Assembly: GCF_036226465.1 (NCBI RefSeq)
Contig: NZ_CP108476.1
Span: 2,170,001 to 2,234,000 of the forward strand
Length of the DNA stretch: 64,000 nt
DNA from: Kitasatospora sp. NBC_01250
Lineage (GTDB): Bacteria; Actinomycetota; Actinomycetes; Streptomycetales; Streptomycetaceae
Reading direction: 5' to 3'
Under the pieces are notes generated by a model that saw only the letters and a list, made by a program, of their open reading frames with translations, did not search any database and had not been told where the DNA came from. Positions 8,804 through 16,382 of this stretch are shown piece by piece (within the stretch, counting starts at the first letter, position 1; each line of letters opens with the position of its first letter). Both the position numbers and the translations under genes were made by a program.

Positions 8804-8944
8804 GTCCACGAGGAGAGCTACCGGGCCTTCGGGTTCGAGCTGATCGACGCCCCGGCCGCGCCGACGGACCGGCGGGTGGCCCTGGTCCGCCGGGCCCTGA
8901 CCGCGCTCGGCTGCCCGGCGGGATCCGGCGGCCCCGGAGCCTGA
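8804..8944 (+). pseudogene. C-terminal remnant of a lost gene (possibly a small P-loop ATPase)
   Basis: About 46 codons with strong G/C third-position bias read VHEESYRAFGFELIDAPAA and onward to a TGA stop. An in-frame TGA lies 18 bases upstream and no start codon exists between, so it cannot be a whole gene. The wording resembles the C-terminal end of small AAA or kinase-like ATPases (a Tyr-x-x-Phe/Tyr-Gly-Phe/Tyr-x-Leu-x-Asp-x-Pro pattern followed by RVALVRRAL). Identity is a guess; that it is degraded coding sequence is better supported. Confidence 0.4.
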
Positions 8945-8947
8945 CGC

Positions 8948-9421
8948 TCAGCCGGGGCTGCGCAGCAGGACGGCGGAGAGCGGGACGAAGCCGCCGGGGC
9001 CGCCCGTCGCCGGGTCCTCGCCGGAGGTGCGGCGCAGCATGGCCAGGGCGATGCGCTCGCCCTGGGCCTTGGCGCGGTCGGCGAGCGGGCCCCGGTGCAG
9101 GCCGTCGACGGCAGCGCTCCAGAGCTGCACCCAGCGGCCGAAGTGGGCGGCGGTCAGCGGCTCGCGCTCGTGCAGGGCCGCGTGGGGGGCGAAGGCGTTG
9201 CGGCGGTAGGCGGCCGAGCGCAGCAGGGCACTCTCCCAGAAGTCGGTGATCCGCGGGAGGTGGGCCGCCAGGTCCATCCGGGCCACCTCGGTGAAGTGCG
9301 GGCCGATCAGCGGGTCGGCGAAGGCGGCGGCGTAGAAGCGGCGCAGCAGGTGCTCCAGGTCGGACCGGGTGGCGATGTCCGGCTCGGCCGCGCCAGAGCC
9401 GGCGGCGTCAGGGTGCGGCAT
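8948..9421 (-). CDS. Group III truncated haemoglobin
   Basis: The 157-residue protein carries the group III (P-type) truncated globin pattern: LEHLLRRFYAAAFADPLIGP at helix B/C, HLPRITDFWESALL at helix E, a proximal-histidine region HEREPLTAAHFGRWVQLW, and a C-terminal RIALAMLRR. Such proteins bind haem and ligands such as O2 or NO; the role of this group is mostly unsettled. The ATG follows AGAGGAGG at ideal spacing. It is divergent from the helix-turn-helix/Clp-N pair, with two matching palindromes in between, so all three are likely co-regulated. Confidence 0.88.
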   Translation of the reverse strand: MPHPDAAGSGAAEPDIATRSDLEHLLRRFYAAAFADPLIGPHFTEVARMDLAAHLPRITDFWESALLRSAAYRRNAFAPHAALHEREPLTAAHFGRWVQLWSAAVDGLHRGPLADRAKAQGERIALAMLRRTSGEDPATGGPGGFVPLSAVLLRSPG

Positions 9422-9464
9422 CGGGGGCCTCCTCTGCGGTGGACGCTCGGCAGCAACCGTAACT

Positions 9465-9510
9465 GTCAACCTTGGTTGACATCCTTCCGCCGTCAACCTA
9501 TGTTGACAGC
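9465..9510 (+). promoter_or_regulatory. Two near-palindromic operators inside a consensus promoter; predicted leaderless start
   Basis: GTCAACCTTGGTTGAC (9465-9480) and GTCAACCTATGTTGAC (9492-9507) are 27 bases apart centre to centre. The first contains TTGACA (9476-9481); 17 bases on is TATGTT (9499-9504), giving a near-consensus -35/-10 pair. The ATG of the small regulator sits at 9511, the expected transcription start, and no Shine-Dalgarno sequence is present. The transcript should therefore be leaderless and fully covered by the operators. The same sites lie 44 bases before the divergent globin start. Confidence 0.75.
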
Positions 9511-9741
9511 ATGAGTGAGACCACCCAGCTCGCCGCGGACGCGAGCAGCCGCGACCCCGCCATCGGCCTGCGGGCCGTGCGGGCCCTGCGTGACCTGGCC
9601 GACCGCCTGGAGGACCTCCAGGTCGGCAACGCCCGGGCGCACGGCTGGTCCTGGCAGGAGATCGCCGCCTGCCTGGGCGTGAGCCGGCAGGCGGTGCACA
9701 AGAAACACGCCCGACGCCCCCACTTCCTGGACGGAGAGTGA
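9511..9741 (+). CDS. Small helix-turn-helix protein, probable autoregulator
   Basis: A 76-residue protein consisting of a helical N terminus (RALRDLADRLEDLQVGNARA) and a clear helix-turn-helix, WSWQEIAACLGVSRQAVHKK. It is most likely a dimeric DNA-binding regulator. The start at 9511 matches the predicted transcription start of the promoter just upstream. Its stop codon is three bases before the ATG of the Clp-N gene, so the two form an operon. Two palindromes overlapping the promoter make autorepression the simplest model. The regulated stress is unknown. Confidence 0.8.
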   Translation: MSETTQLAADASSRDPAIGLRAVRALRDLADRLEDLQVGNARAHGWSWQEIAACLGVSRQAVHKKHARRPHFLDGE

Positions 9742-9743
9742 CC

Positions 9744-10331
9744 ATGTTCGACCGCTTCACCCCGGCCGCCCGCGACGCGGTCTCGGTGGCCCAGTGGGAG
9801 GCCACCCGGCTGCACCACCCCTACCTCGGCACCGAGCACCTGCTGCTCGGCCTGCTGCACCACCCCGAGGACAGCTCGGTCGCGGTCCTGGTCGAGCTCG
9901 GTCTCGACCTGCCGACGGCCAGGGCCGGCGTCGTCCGGCTGCTCGGCGACGGCACGGCCGGCGGCGACGCCGAGGCGTTGGGCAGCATCGGCATCGATCT
10001 GACGGCGGTGCGCGAGGCGGTGGAGGCCGGCTTCGGACGCGGCGCTCTGGACGGCCCCGCGAGCCGGCCGGAGAAGGACAAGGGCCCCGCCGGCGGACGG
10101 GTGCGGTTCAGCGATCGCGCGAAGAAGGCCGTGGAGCTGAGCCTGCGGGCCGCGCTGGCCCGCAGGAGCAAGGCGATCACACCGGGCCACCTGCTGCTCG
10201 GGGTGCTCCAGGAGGCCGCCCTCGGCCCGACCCGCGAGCAGCGCCAGGGCCTGGCGGCCCGGGTGCTCCAGGACCACGGCCTGGCGCTCACGGCCGTCCA
10301 CGCCGCCGTCCTCGCCACCGTCGACCGCTGA
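9744..10331 (+). CDS. Free-standing Clp N-terminal domain protein
   Basis: The 195-residue product contains two Clp_N repeats and no ATPase domain. The first begins MFDRFTPAARDAVSVAQWEA with HPYLGTEHLLLGLLH. The second begins RFSDRAKKAVELSLRAALAR with ITPGHLLLGVLQE. These are the substrate/adaptor-binding modules of ClpC/ClpA unfoldases. A detached copy may act as an adaptor, decoy or chaperone-like partner of ClpC in the cytoplasm. The ATG at 9744 is preferred over GTG at 9738 because GGAGAG lies six bases before it. The gene is coupled to the small regulator upstream. Confidence 0.85.
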   Translation: MFDRFTPAARDAVSVAQWEATRLHHPYLGTEHLLLGLLHHPEDSSVAVLVELGLDLPTARAGVVRLLGDGTAGGDAEALGSIGIDLTAVREAVEAGFGRGALDGPASRPEKDKGPAGGRVRFSDRAKKAVELSLRAALARRSKAITPGHLLLGVLQEAALGPTREQRQGLAARVLQDHGLALTAVHAAVLATVDR

Positions 10332-10359
10332 ACCGGCTGGACCGGCCGGACCGGCCGGG

Positions 10360-11394
10360 CTAGGGCCGTACCCGCGCGGGCAGCTCCCGACGGATCACCG
10401 GCGCCACCTCCGAGGCGAACAGGGCGAGCTGGTCGTGCTGCAGTTCCTCGGTCAGCGCGTCCACACCGATCCCGACCACCTCGTTGCCGAAGGCCTCGTG
10501 GTACCGGTGGATCTTCTCGATCACCTGCTGCGGGCTGCCGACCAGGGCCGAACCGCGCTCCAGGGCGTCCTCCAGCGAGGCGAACGGCGAGTTGTTGTGC
10601 TTGCCCGCGGCCGAGTTGAACAGCGCGTCCCAGTAGGGGCGGAAGCCCGCCACCGCGTCCTGCGAGCGCTTGGCGAGGAAGAGCCCGCCGAAGCCGGTGC
10701 CCACCACCGCCTCGCGCGGGTCGTGGCCGTAGTGCGCCCAGCGCTCGCGGTAGTGGTCCACCAGCGCCCGGTACTTCTCCAGCGGGTGGAAGCTGTTGGC
10801 GGAGAAGAGCGGATCGCCGTAGCGGGCGGCCAGGTCGGTGGACTGCCGGCTGGTCGCGCTGCCGTGCCACACCGGGATCGGCTGCTGGTAGGGCCGTGGG
10901 TAGCTGGTCACGTTCGTCAGCGCCGGGCGGGTACTGCCGGCCCAGTCCACCCCCTCCTCGCGCCAGAGCCGGTGCAGCAGGCCGTAGTTCTCCGCGAGGG
11001 CGTCCCACTGCCGCTCCTCGCTCAGCCCGAACAGCTCGAAGTGGCGCGGGTCGTTGCCCTTGCCGATGATCAATTCCAGGCGCCCGGCCGACAGTTGGTC
11101 GAGCATCGCATAGTCCTCGGCGACCCGGACCGGATCCAGGACGCTCAGCACCGTCACCGTGGTGAAGAGCCGGATGACGCTGGTCCGGGCCGCGACGGTG
11201 GCCAGCAGCACCGGCGGCGCCGGCGACAGGAAGGGCGCGCCGTGGCGCTCCCCCACGCCGTAGCCGTCGTAGCCCAACTCCTCGGCGGTGACGGCCTGGT
11301 CGATGACGTTCTGGTACTTCTCGTACGCGGTGTACTGGCGTCCGGTGACCGGATCGGGGCCGTTGGAGAGCAGGGACGAGACGATGAACCGCAT
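10360..11394 (-). CDS. LLM-class flavin-dependent monooxygenase
   Basis: The 344-residue protein has the bacterial-luciferase-like (LLM) pattern: GYDGYGVGERHG early, LLATVAARTSVIRLFTTVTV, then YAMLDQLSAGRLELIIGKGN. A phosphate-binding/dimer region GSPQQVIEKIHRY precedes the C terminus. Enzymes of this class use FMNH2 and O2, for example to desulfonate alkanesulfonates. The ATG is preceded by GAGGAG. It is convergent with the Clp-N gene (28-base gap). A Cys-Cys leader peptide with two hairpins in its 5' region suggests regulation by cysteine supply, which ties it to sulfur metabolism. Confidence 0.85.
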   Translation of the reverse strand: MRFIVSSLLSNGPDPVTGRQYTAYEKYQNVIDQAVTAEELGYDGYGVGERHGAPFLSPAPPVLLATVAARTSVIRLFTTVTVLSVLDPVRVAEDYAMLDQLSAGRLELIIGKGNDPRHFELFGLSEERQWDALAENYGLLHRLWREEGVDWAGSTRPALTNVTSYPRPYQQPIPVWHGSATSRQSTDLAARYGDPLFSANSFHPLEKYRALVDHYRERWAHYGHDPREAVVGTGFGGLFLAKRSQDAVAGFRPYWDALFNSAAGKHNNSPFASLEDALERGSALVGSPQQVIEKIHRYHEAFGNEVVGIGVDALTEELQHDQLALFASEVAPVIRRELPARVRP

Positions 11395-11454
11395 GGCGGT
11401 GACTCCTCGCTGAGCCGAGAGAGGGGAGGGCGGAACGGAAGCGGGGCGCACGGA

Positions 11455-11498
11455 TGCACCGCGAGGTGCGCGGCGGTGCACCGCGAGGTGCGCGGCGG
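11455..11498 (-). repeat. Two 22-bp tandem repeats, each able to form a hairpin
   Basis: Two identical 22-bp units (11455-11476, 11477-11498) lie between the leader peptide and the monooxygenase start. On the transcribed strand each contains GCACCTCGCGGTGC, a five-base stem with a four-base loop. Tandem hairpins directly after a Cys-Cys leader could be part of an attenuation or antitermination structure. No U-tract follows. Confidence 0.7.
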
Positions 11499-11520
11499 GC
11501 GGAGCCGGGGAGAGCGGTCC

Positions 11521-11595
11521 TCAGCAGCCCGGACGCGTCAGCGCGCCGCGACGACAACAGCGGCGCGGGAGGCGGCCGGTGACCGGACGACGCAT
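11521..11595 (-). CDS. Cys-Cys leader peptide (24 residues), probable cysteine-responsive attenuator
   Basis: An ATG preceded by GGAGGGG opens a 24-codon frame. It encodes a basic peptide with PRRCCRRGALTRPGC at its end: two adjacent cysteine codons (TGT TGT) at positions 13-14 and a last cysteine before the stop. It lies 126 bases before the flavin monooxygenase start and is followed by two tandem hairpins. Short polycysteine open reading frames before sulfur-assimilation genes are known in actinobacteria, where ribosome stalling at Cys codons controls the downstream gene. The role here is inferred from composition, ribosome-binding site and place. It does not show the His-Val-Asp-Leu pattern of the common Streptomyces leader peptides. 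Confidence 0.6.
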   Translation of the reverse strand: MRRPVTGRLPRRCCRRGALTRPGC

Positions 11596-11629
11596 CGGAC
11601 CCACCCCTCCCACTGAGCGACAGCAGAGA

Positions 11630-11677
11630 TTGGACAAAATTCAACTGATCTTAGATCGGGCCCGACCCTCCGGGCAA
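11630..11677. promoter_or_regulatory. AT-rich island with overlapping divergent promoter candidates
   Basis: On the plus strand TTGGAC (11630-11635) and TAGATC (11652-11657) are 16 bases apart and could drive the aldo/keto reductase gene. On the minus strand TTGCCC (11677-11672) and TAAGAT (11653-11648) are 18 apart and could drive the leader peptide and monooxygenase. A short palindrome, GATCTTAGATC (11647-11657), lies across both -10 elements and may be an operator. Confidence 0.45.
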
Positions 11678-11728
11678 GGGCCCGTGGCGCTGGCGCCGAC
11701 GCCCCATCCGACCTGGCAGGATGCCCGC

Positions 11729-12718
11729 ATGAGCTACCTCGCGGCCGAGTCCCGCTACACCTCGATGACCTATCGCCGCGCCGGACGCAGCGGCGTGCAG
11801 CTGCCCGCCGTCTCGCTCGGGCTGTGGCACAACTTCGGCGACACCCACCCGCTGGAGGTGCAGCGCGCGGTGCTGCGCCGCGCCTTCGACCGGGGCGTCA
11901 CCCACTTCGACCTGGCCAACAACTACGGCCCGCCGTACGGCTCGGCGGAGAAGAACTTCGGCACGCTCTTCGCCCAGGACTTCCGCCCGTACCGCGACGA
12001 GCTGTTCATCGCCTCCAAGGCCGGCTACGACATGTGGCCCGGCCCGTACGGCGACGGCGGCAGCCGCAAGTACCTGCTGGCCAGTCTTGACCAGTCGCTG
12101 GGCCGGATGGGCCTGGACTACGTGGACGTCTTCTACTCGCACCGCTACGACCCCGACACGCCCCTGGAGGAGACCATGGGCGCACTCGCCTCGGCCGTCC
12201 AGCAGGGCAAGGCGCTCTACGCGTCGATCTCCAACTACCCGGCCGAGCAGCACCGCGAGGCGGTGGCGATCCTGCGCGAGCTGGGCACCCCGGCGCTGCT
12301 CAACCAGTCCAGCTACTCGATCCTGGACCGCCACGTCGAGGACGGCGTGCTGGACGCGGTGGGCGACACCCAGACCAGCCTGATCGCCTTCTCGCCGCTC
12401 GCCCAGGGCCTGTTGACCAACCGCTACCTGGGTGGCGAGGTGCCGGCCGGCTCGCGGATGTCGGTGGGGCACTTCCTGCGGCAGGAGGCGCTCACCGAGG
12501 ACAAGCTGGAGCGGCTGCGGGCGCTGGACAAGCTGGCCGGGCAGCGCGGACAGAGCCTGGCCCAGCTGGCGCTGGCCTGGGTGCTGCGCGACCCGCGGGT
12601 GGTCTCGGTGATCATCGGGGCCAGCAGCGTGGCGCAACTCGACCAGAACCTCGACGCGTTGGCGGCCGGACCGCTGAGCGCCGAGGAACTGGCCGAGATC
12701 GACCGGCTGTCGGCCTAG
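11729..12718 (+). CDS. Aldo/keto reductase, L-glyceraldehyde-3-phosphate reductase (YghZ) type
   Basis: The 329-residue protein shows the aldo/keto reductase barrel: catalytic Asp and Tyr in THFDLANNYGPPYGSAE, the lysine in FIASKAGYDMW, and the NADPH-binding end VSVIIGASSVAQLDQNLDAL. The MWPGPYGDGGSRKYLLASLD segment is typical of the YghZ/Kv-beta-like subgroup. It reduces aldehydes or ketones with NADPH in the cytoplasm. In-frame codons extend upstream to 11579, but the ATG at 11729 matches the family N terminus (MTYRRAGRSGVQLP shortly after). It is divergent from the leader/monooxygenase unit and may take the aldehyde left after desulfonation; that link is inferred. Confidence 0.87.
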   Translation: MSYLAAESRYTSMTYRRAGRSGVQLPAVSLGLWHNFGDTHPLEVQRAVLRRAFDRGVTHFDLANNYGPPYGSAEKNFGTLFAQDFRPYRDELFIASKAGYDMWPGPYGDGGSRKYLLASLDQSLGRMGLDYVDVFYSHRYDPDTPLEETMGALASAVQQGKALYASISNYPAEQHREAVAILRELGTPALLNQSSYSILDRHVEDGVLDAVGDTQTSLIAFSPLAQGLLTNRYLGGEVPAGSRMSVGHFLRQEALTEDKLERLRALDKLAGQRGQSLAQLALAWVLRDPRVVSVIIGASSVAQLDQNLDALAAGPLSAEELAEIDRLSA

Positions 12719-12757
12719 GACCTCCGGCAGGCGCTGCTCGGCCCGCTGCGCCGTCCG

Positions 12758-13828
12758 TCAGCGCGCCCGCAGGGCCGGCAGCACCGTCTCGGCCACCCGG
12801 TAGGCCTCCTCCAGCAACGGGTTGCCGGAGAGGATGAAGGTGTCCACCCCCAGGTCCTCGAACTCCCGCAGGCGCTCGACGACCTGGGCGGTGCTGCCGA
12901 CCACCGCGGTGCCCGGCCCCGGACGGAACAGGCCCATCCCCGGCCAGAGGTTCGGCGAGGTCTCCAACTCCCGTGCCCTGGCCGGGACCTGGCCGCCGTG
13001 CTGGCGGAACTGGCGCTGCCAGCCGACCCCGTCCTCGGCCTCCCGGCCGCCGAGCTGGCGGGCGTAGGTGGCCTGGCTGGTGACGTCGAGCAGCCGGTCG
13101 GCCGCCGCCCAGGCCTGCTCCTCGGTGTCCCGTACGATCAGGTGCAGCCGCAGGCCGATCCGCAGCGTGCGCCCGTGCGCGGCGGCCCGCTCGCGCACCC
13201 GGGCCAGCTTCTCCTTGAGCAGGTGCGGCGGTTCGCCCCAGGTGAGGTAGACGTCGACGTGCTCCGCCGCCATCTCGATGCCGGCCGGCGAGGAGCCGCC
13301 GAACCAGAGCGGGATGTGCCCCTCGCGCTTGGGCGCCAGCTCCCGCAGGCTCGCGCCGGCGTTCTTCAGGCGGTAGAACTCGCCTTCGTGGTCGAAGACT
13401 TCGCCGGAGGTCAGACGCTTGACCAGGCTCCAGTACTCGGCGCTCAGCCGGTAGCGGTCGTCGTGCCCGACGTCCAGTCCGTACTCGCGCAGCTGACCGG
13501 TCGAGCCGTTGACCACGTTGAACCGCAGGCGCGGGCCGTGCAGGTGCTCGAAGCTCAGCGCCATCTTGGCCAGCAGGGTGGGCGAGACCAGCCCCGGGTG
13601 CACCGCCAGCAGCGGCTGGAAGCCGGGTCCGGTGGCGGCGGCCACGGCGCTGCCCAGGGTCCACACGTCATACAGGTCGGTGGCCAGCAACGCGCCGCTG
13701 TAGCCGAGCCGTTCGGTATCGGCGGCCAGGCGCTGCAGGTAGCCGAGGTCGACCGGACGGCGCCCGGCCGGCTCCCACGGGTAGTGGCCCTCGCGCGGGA
13801 TCAGGTACCAGAGGAATTCACTGGCCAT
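12758..13828 (-). CDS. LLM-class monooxygenase, alkanesulfonate monooxygenase (SsuD) type
   Basis: A 356-residue flavin-dependent enzyme. It begins ASEFLWYLIPREGHYPWEP and has DLGYLQRLAADTERLGYSGALL, LLAKMALSFEHLHGPRLRFN and the tail WPGMGLFRPGPGTAVVGS. These follow the SsuD/nitrilotriacetate monooxygenase layout. It should oxidise an organosulfur compound with reduced FMN and O2, releasing sulfite. The ATG overlaps the upstream substrate-binding-like gene by 11 bases, and it is the last gene of a six-gene cluster with a sulfonate importer and a desulfinase. No flavin reductase gene is seen in the cluster, so FMNH2 must come from elsewhere. Confidence 0.88.
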   Translation of the reverse strand: MASEFLWYLIPREGHYPWEPAGRRPVDLGYLQRLAADTERLGYSGALLATDLYDVWTLGSAVAAATGPGFQPLLAVHPGLVSPTLLAKMALSFEHLHGPRLRFNVVNGSTGQLREYGLDVGHDDRYRLSAEYWSLVKRLTSGEVFDHEGEFYRLKNAGASLRELAPKREGHIPLWFGGSSPAGIEMAAEHVDVYLTWGEPPHLLKEKLARVRERAAAHGRTLRIGLRLHLIVRDTEEQAWAAADRLLDVTSQATYARQLGGREAEDGVGWQRQFRQHGGQVPARARELETSPNLWPGMGLFRPGPGTAVVGSTAQVVERLREFEDLGVDTFILSGNPLLEEAYRVAETVLPALRAR

Positions 13829-14729
13829 TGCTGCGGCTCCCTTCCAGCGCGGCGGCCACGGTCTCGGCCAGCTGCGGCAGTTGGGCATCCGCCAGCCGGA
13901 TCGGCCGGTCGATGAAGCCGACCTGGTGGAAGATGTCGGCGGCCTCCTGCTGCTCGGCGACGAACGCGGCGCTCACCGGCTCCAGCAGCCAGGGCAGCCG
14001 GGAGAGCGCCTCCCGGTGATCGGCGAGCTCACCGCCCTGGTCGGCGGCGGCGAGTGCGGCGGCCGCGTCCAGGTGCGCGGCCACCCAGCGGTCGGCGCGC
14101 TGCAGGGCGGCGGTGACGGCGCCCACCACCTCGGGCCGCTCGGCGGCGAAGGACCGGCGGGTGAAGAAGACCGAGCGGTCGGTGATCACCTCGCTGGTGC
14201 GGATCAGCACCCGGACCTGGTCCTCGCGCAGCGCCCGGACCAGTTCGGCGCCCTGCGCGACCCAGCCGGCGATCTCGCCGTCGCGCAGCCGCTCGGCCTC
14301 GGTGCCCGTCGGCCGCTGCGCAGTGAGGTCGTCCCGGTAGGACAGGCCCGCCCGGTGCAGCGCCTTGGCCAGCAGGTGGGTCTGCCAGGAGCCGACGCCG
14401 AGCACCACGGTGGTGCCCTTGAGGTCGGCGACGGTCCGGATCGGCCCGTCCGCCCGCACCAGCAGCGCGCCGTGGTCCGGGCGCGGCGCCGAGACGGCGG
14501 TGTAGACCAGGTCGTGCCCGGCTGCCTGGGCGGTGATCGGCGGGGTCGAGCCGGTGCCGCCCAGGTCGATGGTGCCGTCCGCGAGCAGCGCTCCGGTGCG
14601 GGTGCCGTCGCTGTAGTGGTGGAACCGGCCCTGCTCCCCGACCTTGGCCAACTCCTCCTCCAGGTATTCGAGTCGGGAGAGGTAGTAGAGCGAGGGGTTG
14701 CTGCGGTGGACGCCCAGGGTGATGGTCAT
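13818..14729 (-). CDS. SsuA/TauA-like periplasmic-binding-fold protein without signal peptide
   Basis: The 303-residue protein matches sulfonate-binding proteins: GVHRSNPSLYYLSRLEYLEE, LADGTIDLGGTGSTPPITAQ, a TVADLKGTTVVLGVGSWQTH region and EVVGAVTAALQRADRW. It starts directly with MTITLGVHRS and has neither a signal peptide nor a lipobox, so it should stay in the cytoplasm. The cluster has a separate lipoprotein binding protein. It could therefore be a cytosolic enzyme or carrier of the same fold, as the nearby desulfinase is, or a binding protein whose export signal was lost. It overlaps the monooxygenase gene downstream and follows the ATPase gene by 76 bases. Confidence 0.75.
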   Translation of the reverse strand: MTITLGVHRSNPSLYYLSRLEYLEEELAKVGEQGRFHHYSDGTRTGALLADGTIDLGGTGSTPPITAQAAGHDLVYTAVSAPRPDHGALLVRADGPIRTVADLKGTTVVLGVGSWQTHLLAKALHRAGLSYRDDLTAQRPTGTEAERLRDGEIAGWVAQGAELVRALREDQVRVLIRTSEVITDRSVFFTRRSFAAERPEVVGAVTAALQRADRWVAAHLDAAAALAAADQGGELADHREALSRLPWLLEPVSAAFVAEQQEAADIFHQVGFIDRPIRLADAQLPQLAETVAAALEGSRSNGQ

Positions 14730-14805
14730 CGGTTTGCTCCGGTGGGGAGTTCGGGATGTGCGGGGTTACGAGGGTTCGGAGACGGGCGCGGAGGCCAAGT
14801 GCCTT

Positions 14806-15537
14806 CTAAGCACGTGGCCCGGGCGAGGACTGCTCGACCCCGAGGTCGGCGAGCAGCCGGCGGCGCAGGGACGCGAACGCGGGGTCGGCCGGGTCGCGCG
14901 GGCGGGCCACCTCGACCCGCTCGTCGCGGATCAGCCGGCCCTCGCGCAGCACGGCCACCCGGTCGGCCAGCCGCACCGCCTCGTCCACGTCGTGGGTGAC
15001 GAGCAGCACCGCGGGCCGGTGCTTGCGGCACAGCTCGCCGACCAGGTCCTGCATGCGCAACCTGGTCAGCGCGTCCAGCGCGGCGAACGGCTCGTCCAGC
15101 AGCAGGAGTTCGGGCTCGCGCAGCAGCGCCCGGGCCAGCGCGACCCGCTGCGCCTCGCCGCCGGACAGGGTGCTCGGCCAGGCTTCGGCGTGCTGCTCCA
15201 GGCCGACCTCCGCGAGTGCCCGGCGGGCCCTCAGTTCGGTGTCCCGACCGCGCGGCAGGCCCAGTGCGACATTGGCCAGCACCCGCTTGGACGGGACCAG
15301 CCGGGGCTCCTGGAAGACCACGGTCCGGGCCTCCGGCACCAGGACCCGGCCCGCGTCGGGGGCGTCGAGTGCGCCGAGGATGCGCAGCAGCGTGGTCTTG
15401 CCGGTGCCGCTGGCCCCGAGCAGCGCGGTGAACTCGCCGCGGGGCAGGTCGAGATCGAGATCGTCGAGCACCGCCCGGCCGGCGAAGACCCGCCGCAGAC
15501 CGCGCAGTCGGACGGCGAGCCGAGCCTCGGCGGTCAT
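14806..15537 (-). CDS. ABC transporter ATP-binding protein, SsuB type
   Basis: The 243-residue ATPase has Walker A GASGTGKTTLL, Q-loop VVFQEPRLVPS, signature LSGGEAQRVALARALL, Walker B LLLLDEPFAALD and the H-loop in LLVTHDVDEAVRLADR. It energises uptake of nitrate/sulfonate/taurine-type substrates from the cytoplasmic side of the permease. Its ATG overlaps the permease stop by four bases. The substrate assignment comes from neighbours, not from the ATPase. Confidence 0.9.
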   Translation of the reverse strand: MTAEARLAVRLRGLRRVFAGRAVLDDLDLDLPRGEFTALLGASGTGKTTLLRILGALDAPDAGRVLVPEARTVVFQEPRLVPSKRVLANVALGLPRGRDTELRARRALAEVGLEQHAEAWPSTLSGGEAQRVALARALLREPELLLLDEPFAALDALTRLRMQDLVGELCRKHRPAVLLVTHDVDEAVRLADRVAVLREGRLIRDERVEVARPRDPADPAFASLRRRLLADLGVEQSSPGPRA

Positions 15538-16382
15538 CGGCCGGCTCCCGTCGCGCGCCAGGGCATCAGCACCCGCTCCAGCAGCCGCACCAGCAGGTCG
15601 GCGAGCAGGCCGAGCAGGCCGTAGATCAGGATGCAGACGGCCAGGATGTCGGTCCGTGCGTAGTTCTGCGCCTGGGTCATCAAGTAGCCGATGCCCGCAG
15701 TGGAATTGATCTCCTCGGCGGCGATCAGCGCGATCACGCTCAGCGTCATCGACAGCCGCAGGCCCGCCAGCAGCGCGGGCAGTGCGGCGGGCAGCACCAC
15801 CTCGCGGACGAGCGCGAGCCGGCCCAGGCCGAAGGCGCGCGCCGCCTCGATCAGCTTGCGGTCGACACCGCGCACGCCCTGCGCGGTGTTGACGTACATC
15901 GGGAAGGTGGTGGCGACCGCGATGATCACCACCTTGGCGGTCTCGTTGATGCCGAACCAGACCATGAAGAGCGGGACCAGCGCGAGGAACGGCACGGTGC
16001 GCAGCACCTGCATCGGCGAGTCGAGCAACTCCTCGCCCAGCCGGGAGAGTCCGGTGGTGACGCCGAGCAGCAGCCCCGCCGTCAGACCGAAGAGCAGGCC
16101 GAGGCCGGAGCGGGTGAGCGAGACCGTGAGGGCGTCGCCGAGCTGGCCGTTGCCCCACAACTCCCCGACCGCGCGGACCACATCGGCCGGCGAGGCGAGC
16201 ACGTCGGGGGTCAGCAGACCGCCGGCCGAGGCGGCGCTCCAGGCGCCGAGCAGCGCGAGCGGGCCGATCGCGCGCAGGGTGAGCGAGAGGGCCCGGGGTC
16301 GCGGACGGGCCTGAGCGACGCGCGGTGTGACCAGCGCGGCCACCTCGGCGGCCCGCTCCTCGAGCGCGGGACCGGCCGTCAT
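15534..16382 (-). CDS. ABC transporter permease, SsuC type
   Basis: A 282-residue inner membrane protein with about six helices. It carries the cytoplasmic EAA loop (KLIEAARAFGLGRLALVREV), then VLPAALPALLAGLRLSMTLS, as in the BPD_transp_1 family of nitrate/sulfonate/taurine permeases. The HANDLE-like AEEINSTAGIGYLMTQAQNY is also typical of that group. It pairs with the ATPase downstream and lipoprotein upstream, joined by 4-base overlaps on both sides. It should form the translocation channel for sulfonates. Confidence 0.9.
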   Translation of the reverse strand: MTAGPALEERAAEVAALVTPRVAQARPRPRALSLTLRAIGPLALLGAWSAASAGGLLTPDVLASPADVVRAVGELWGNGQLGDALTVSLTRSGLGLLFGLTAGLLLGVTTGLSRLGEELLDSPMQVLRTVPFLALVPLFMVWFGINETAKVVIIAVATTFPMYVNTAQGVRGVDRKLIEAARAFGLGRLALVREVVLPAALPALLAGLRLSMTLSVIALIAAEEINSTAGIGYLMTQAQNYARTDILAVCILIYGLLGLLADLLVRLLERVLMPWRATGAGR

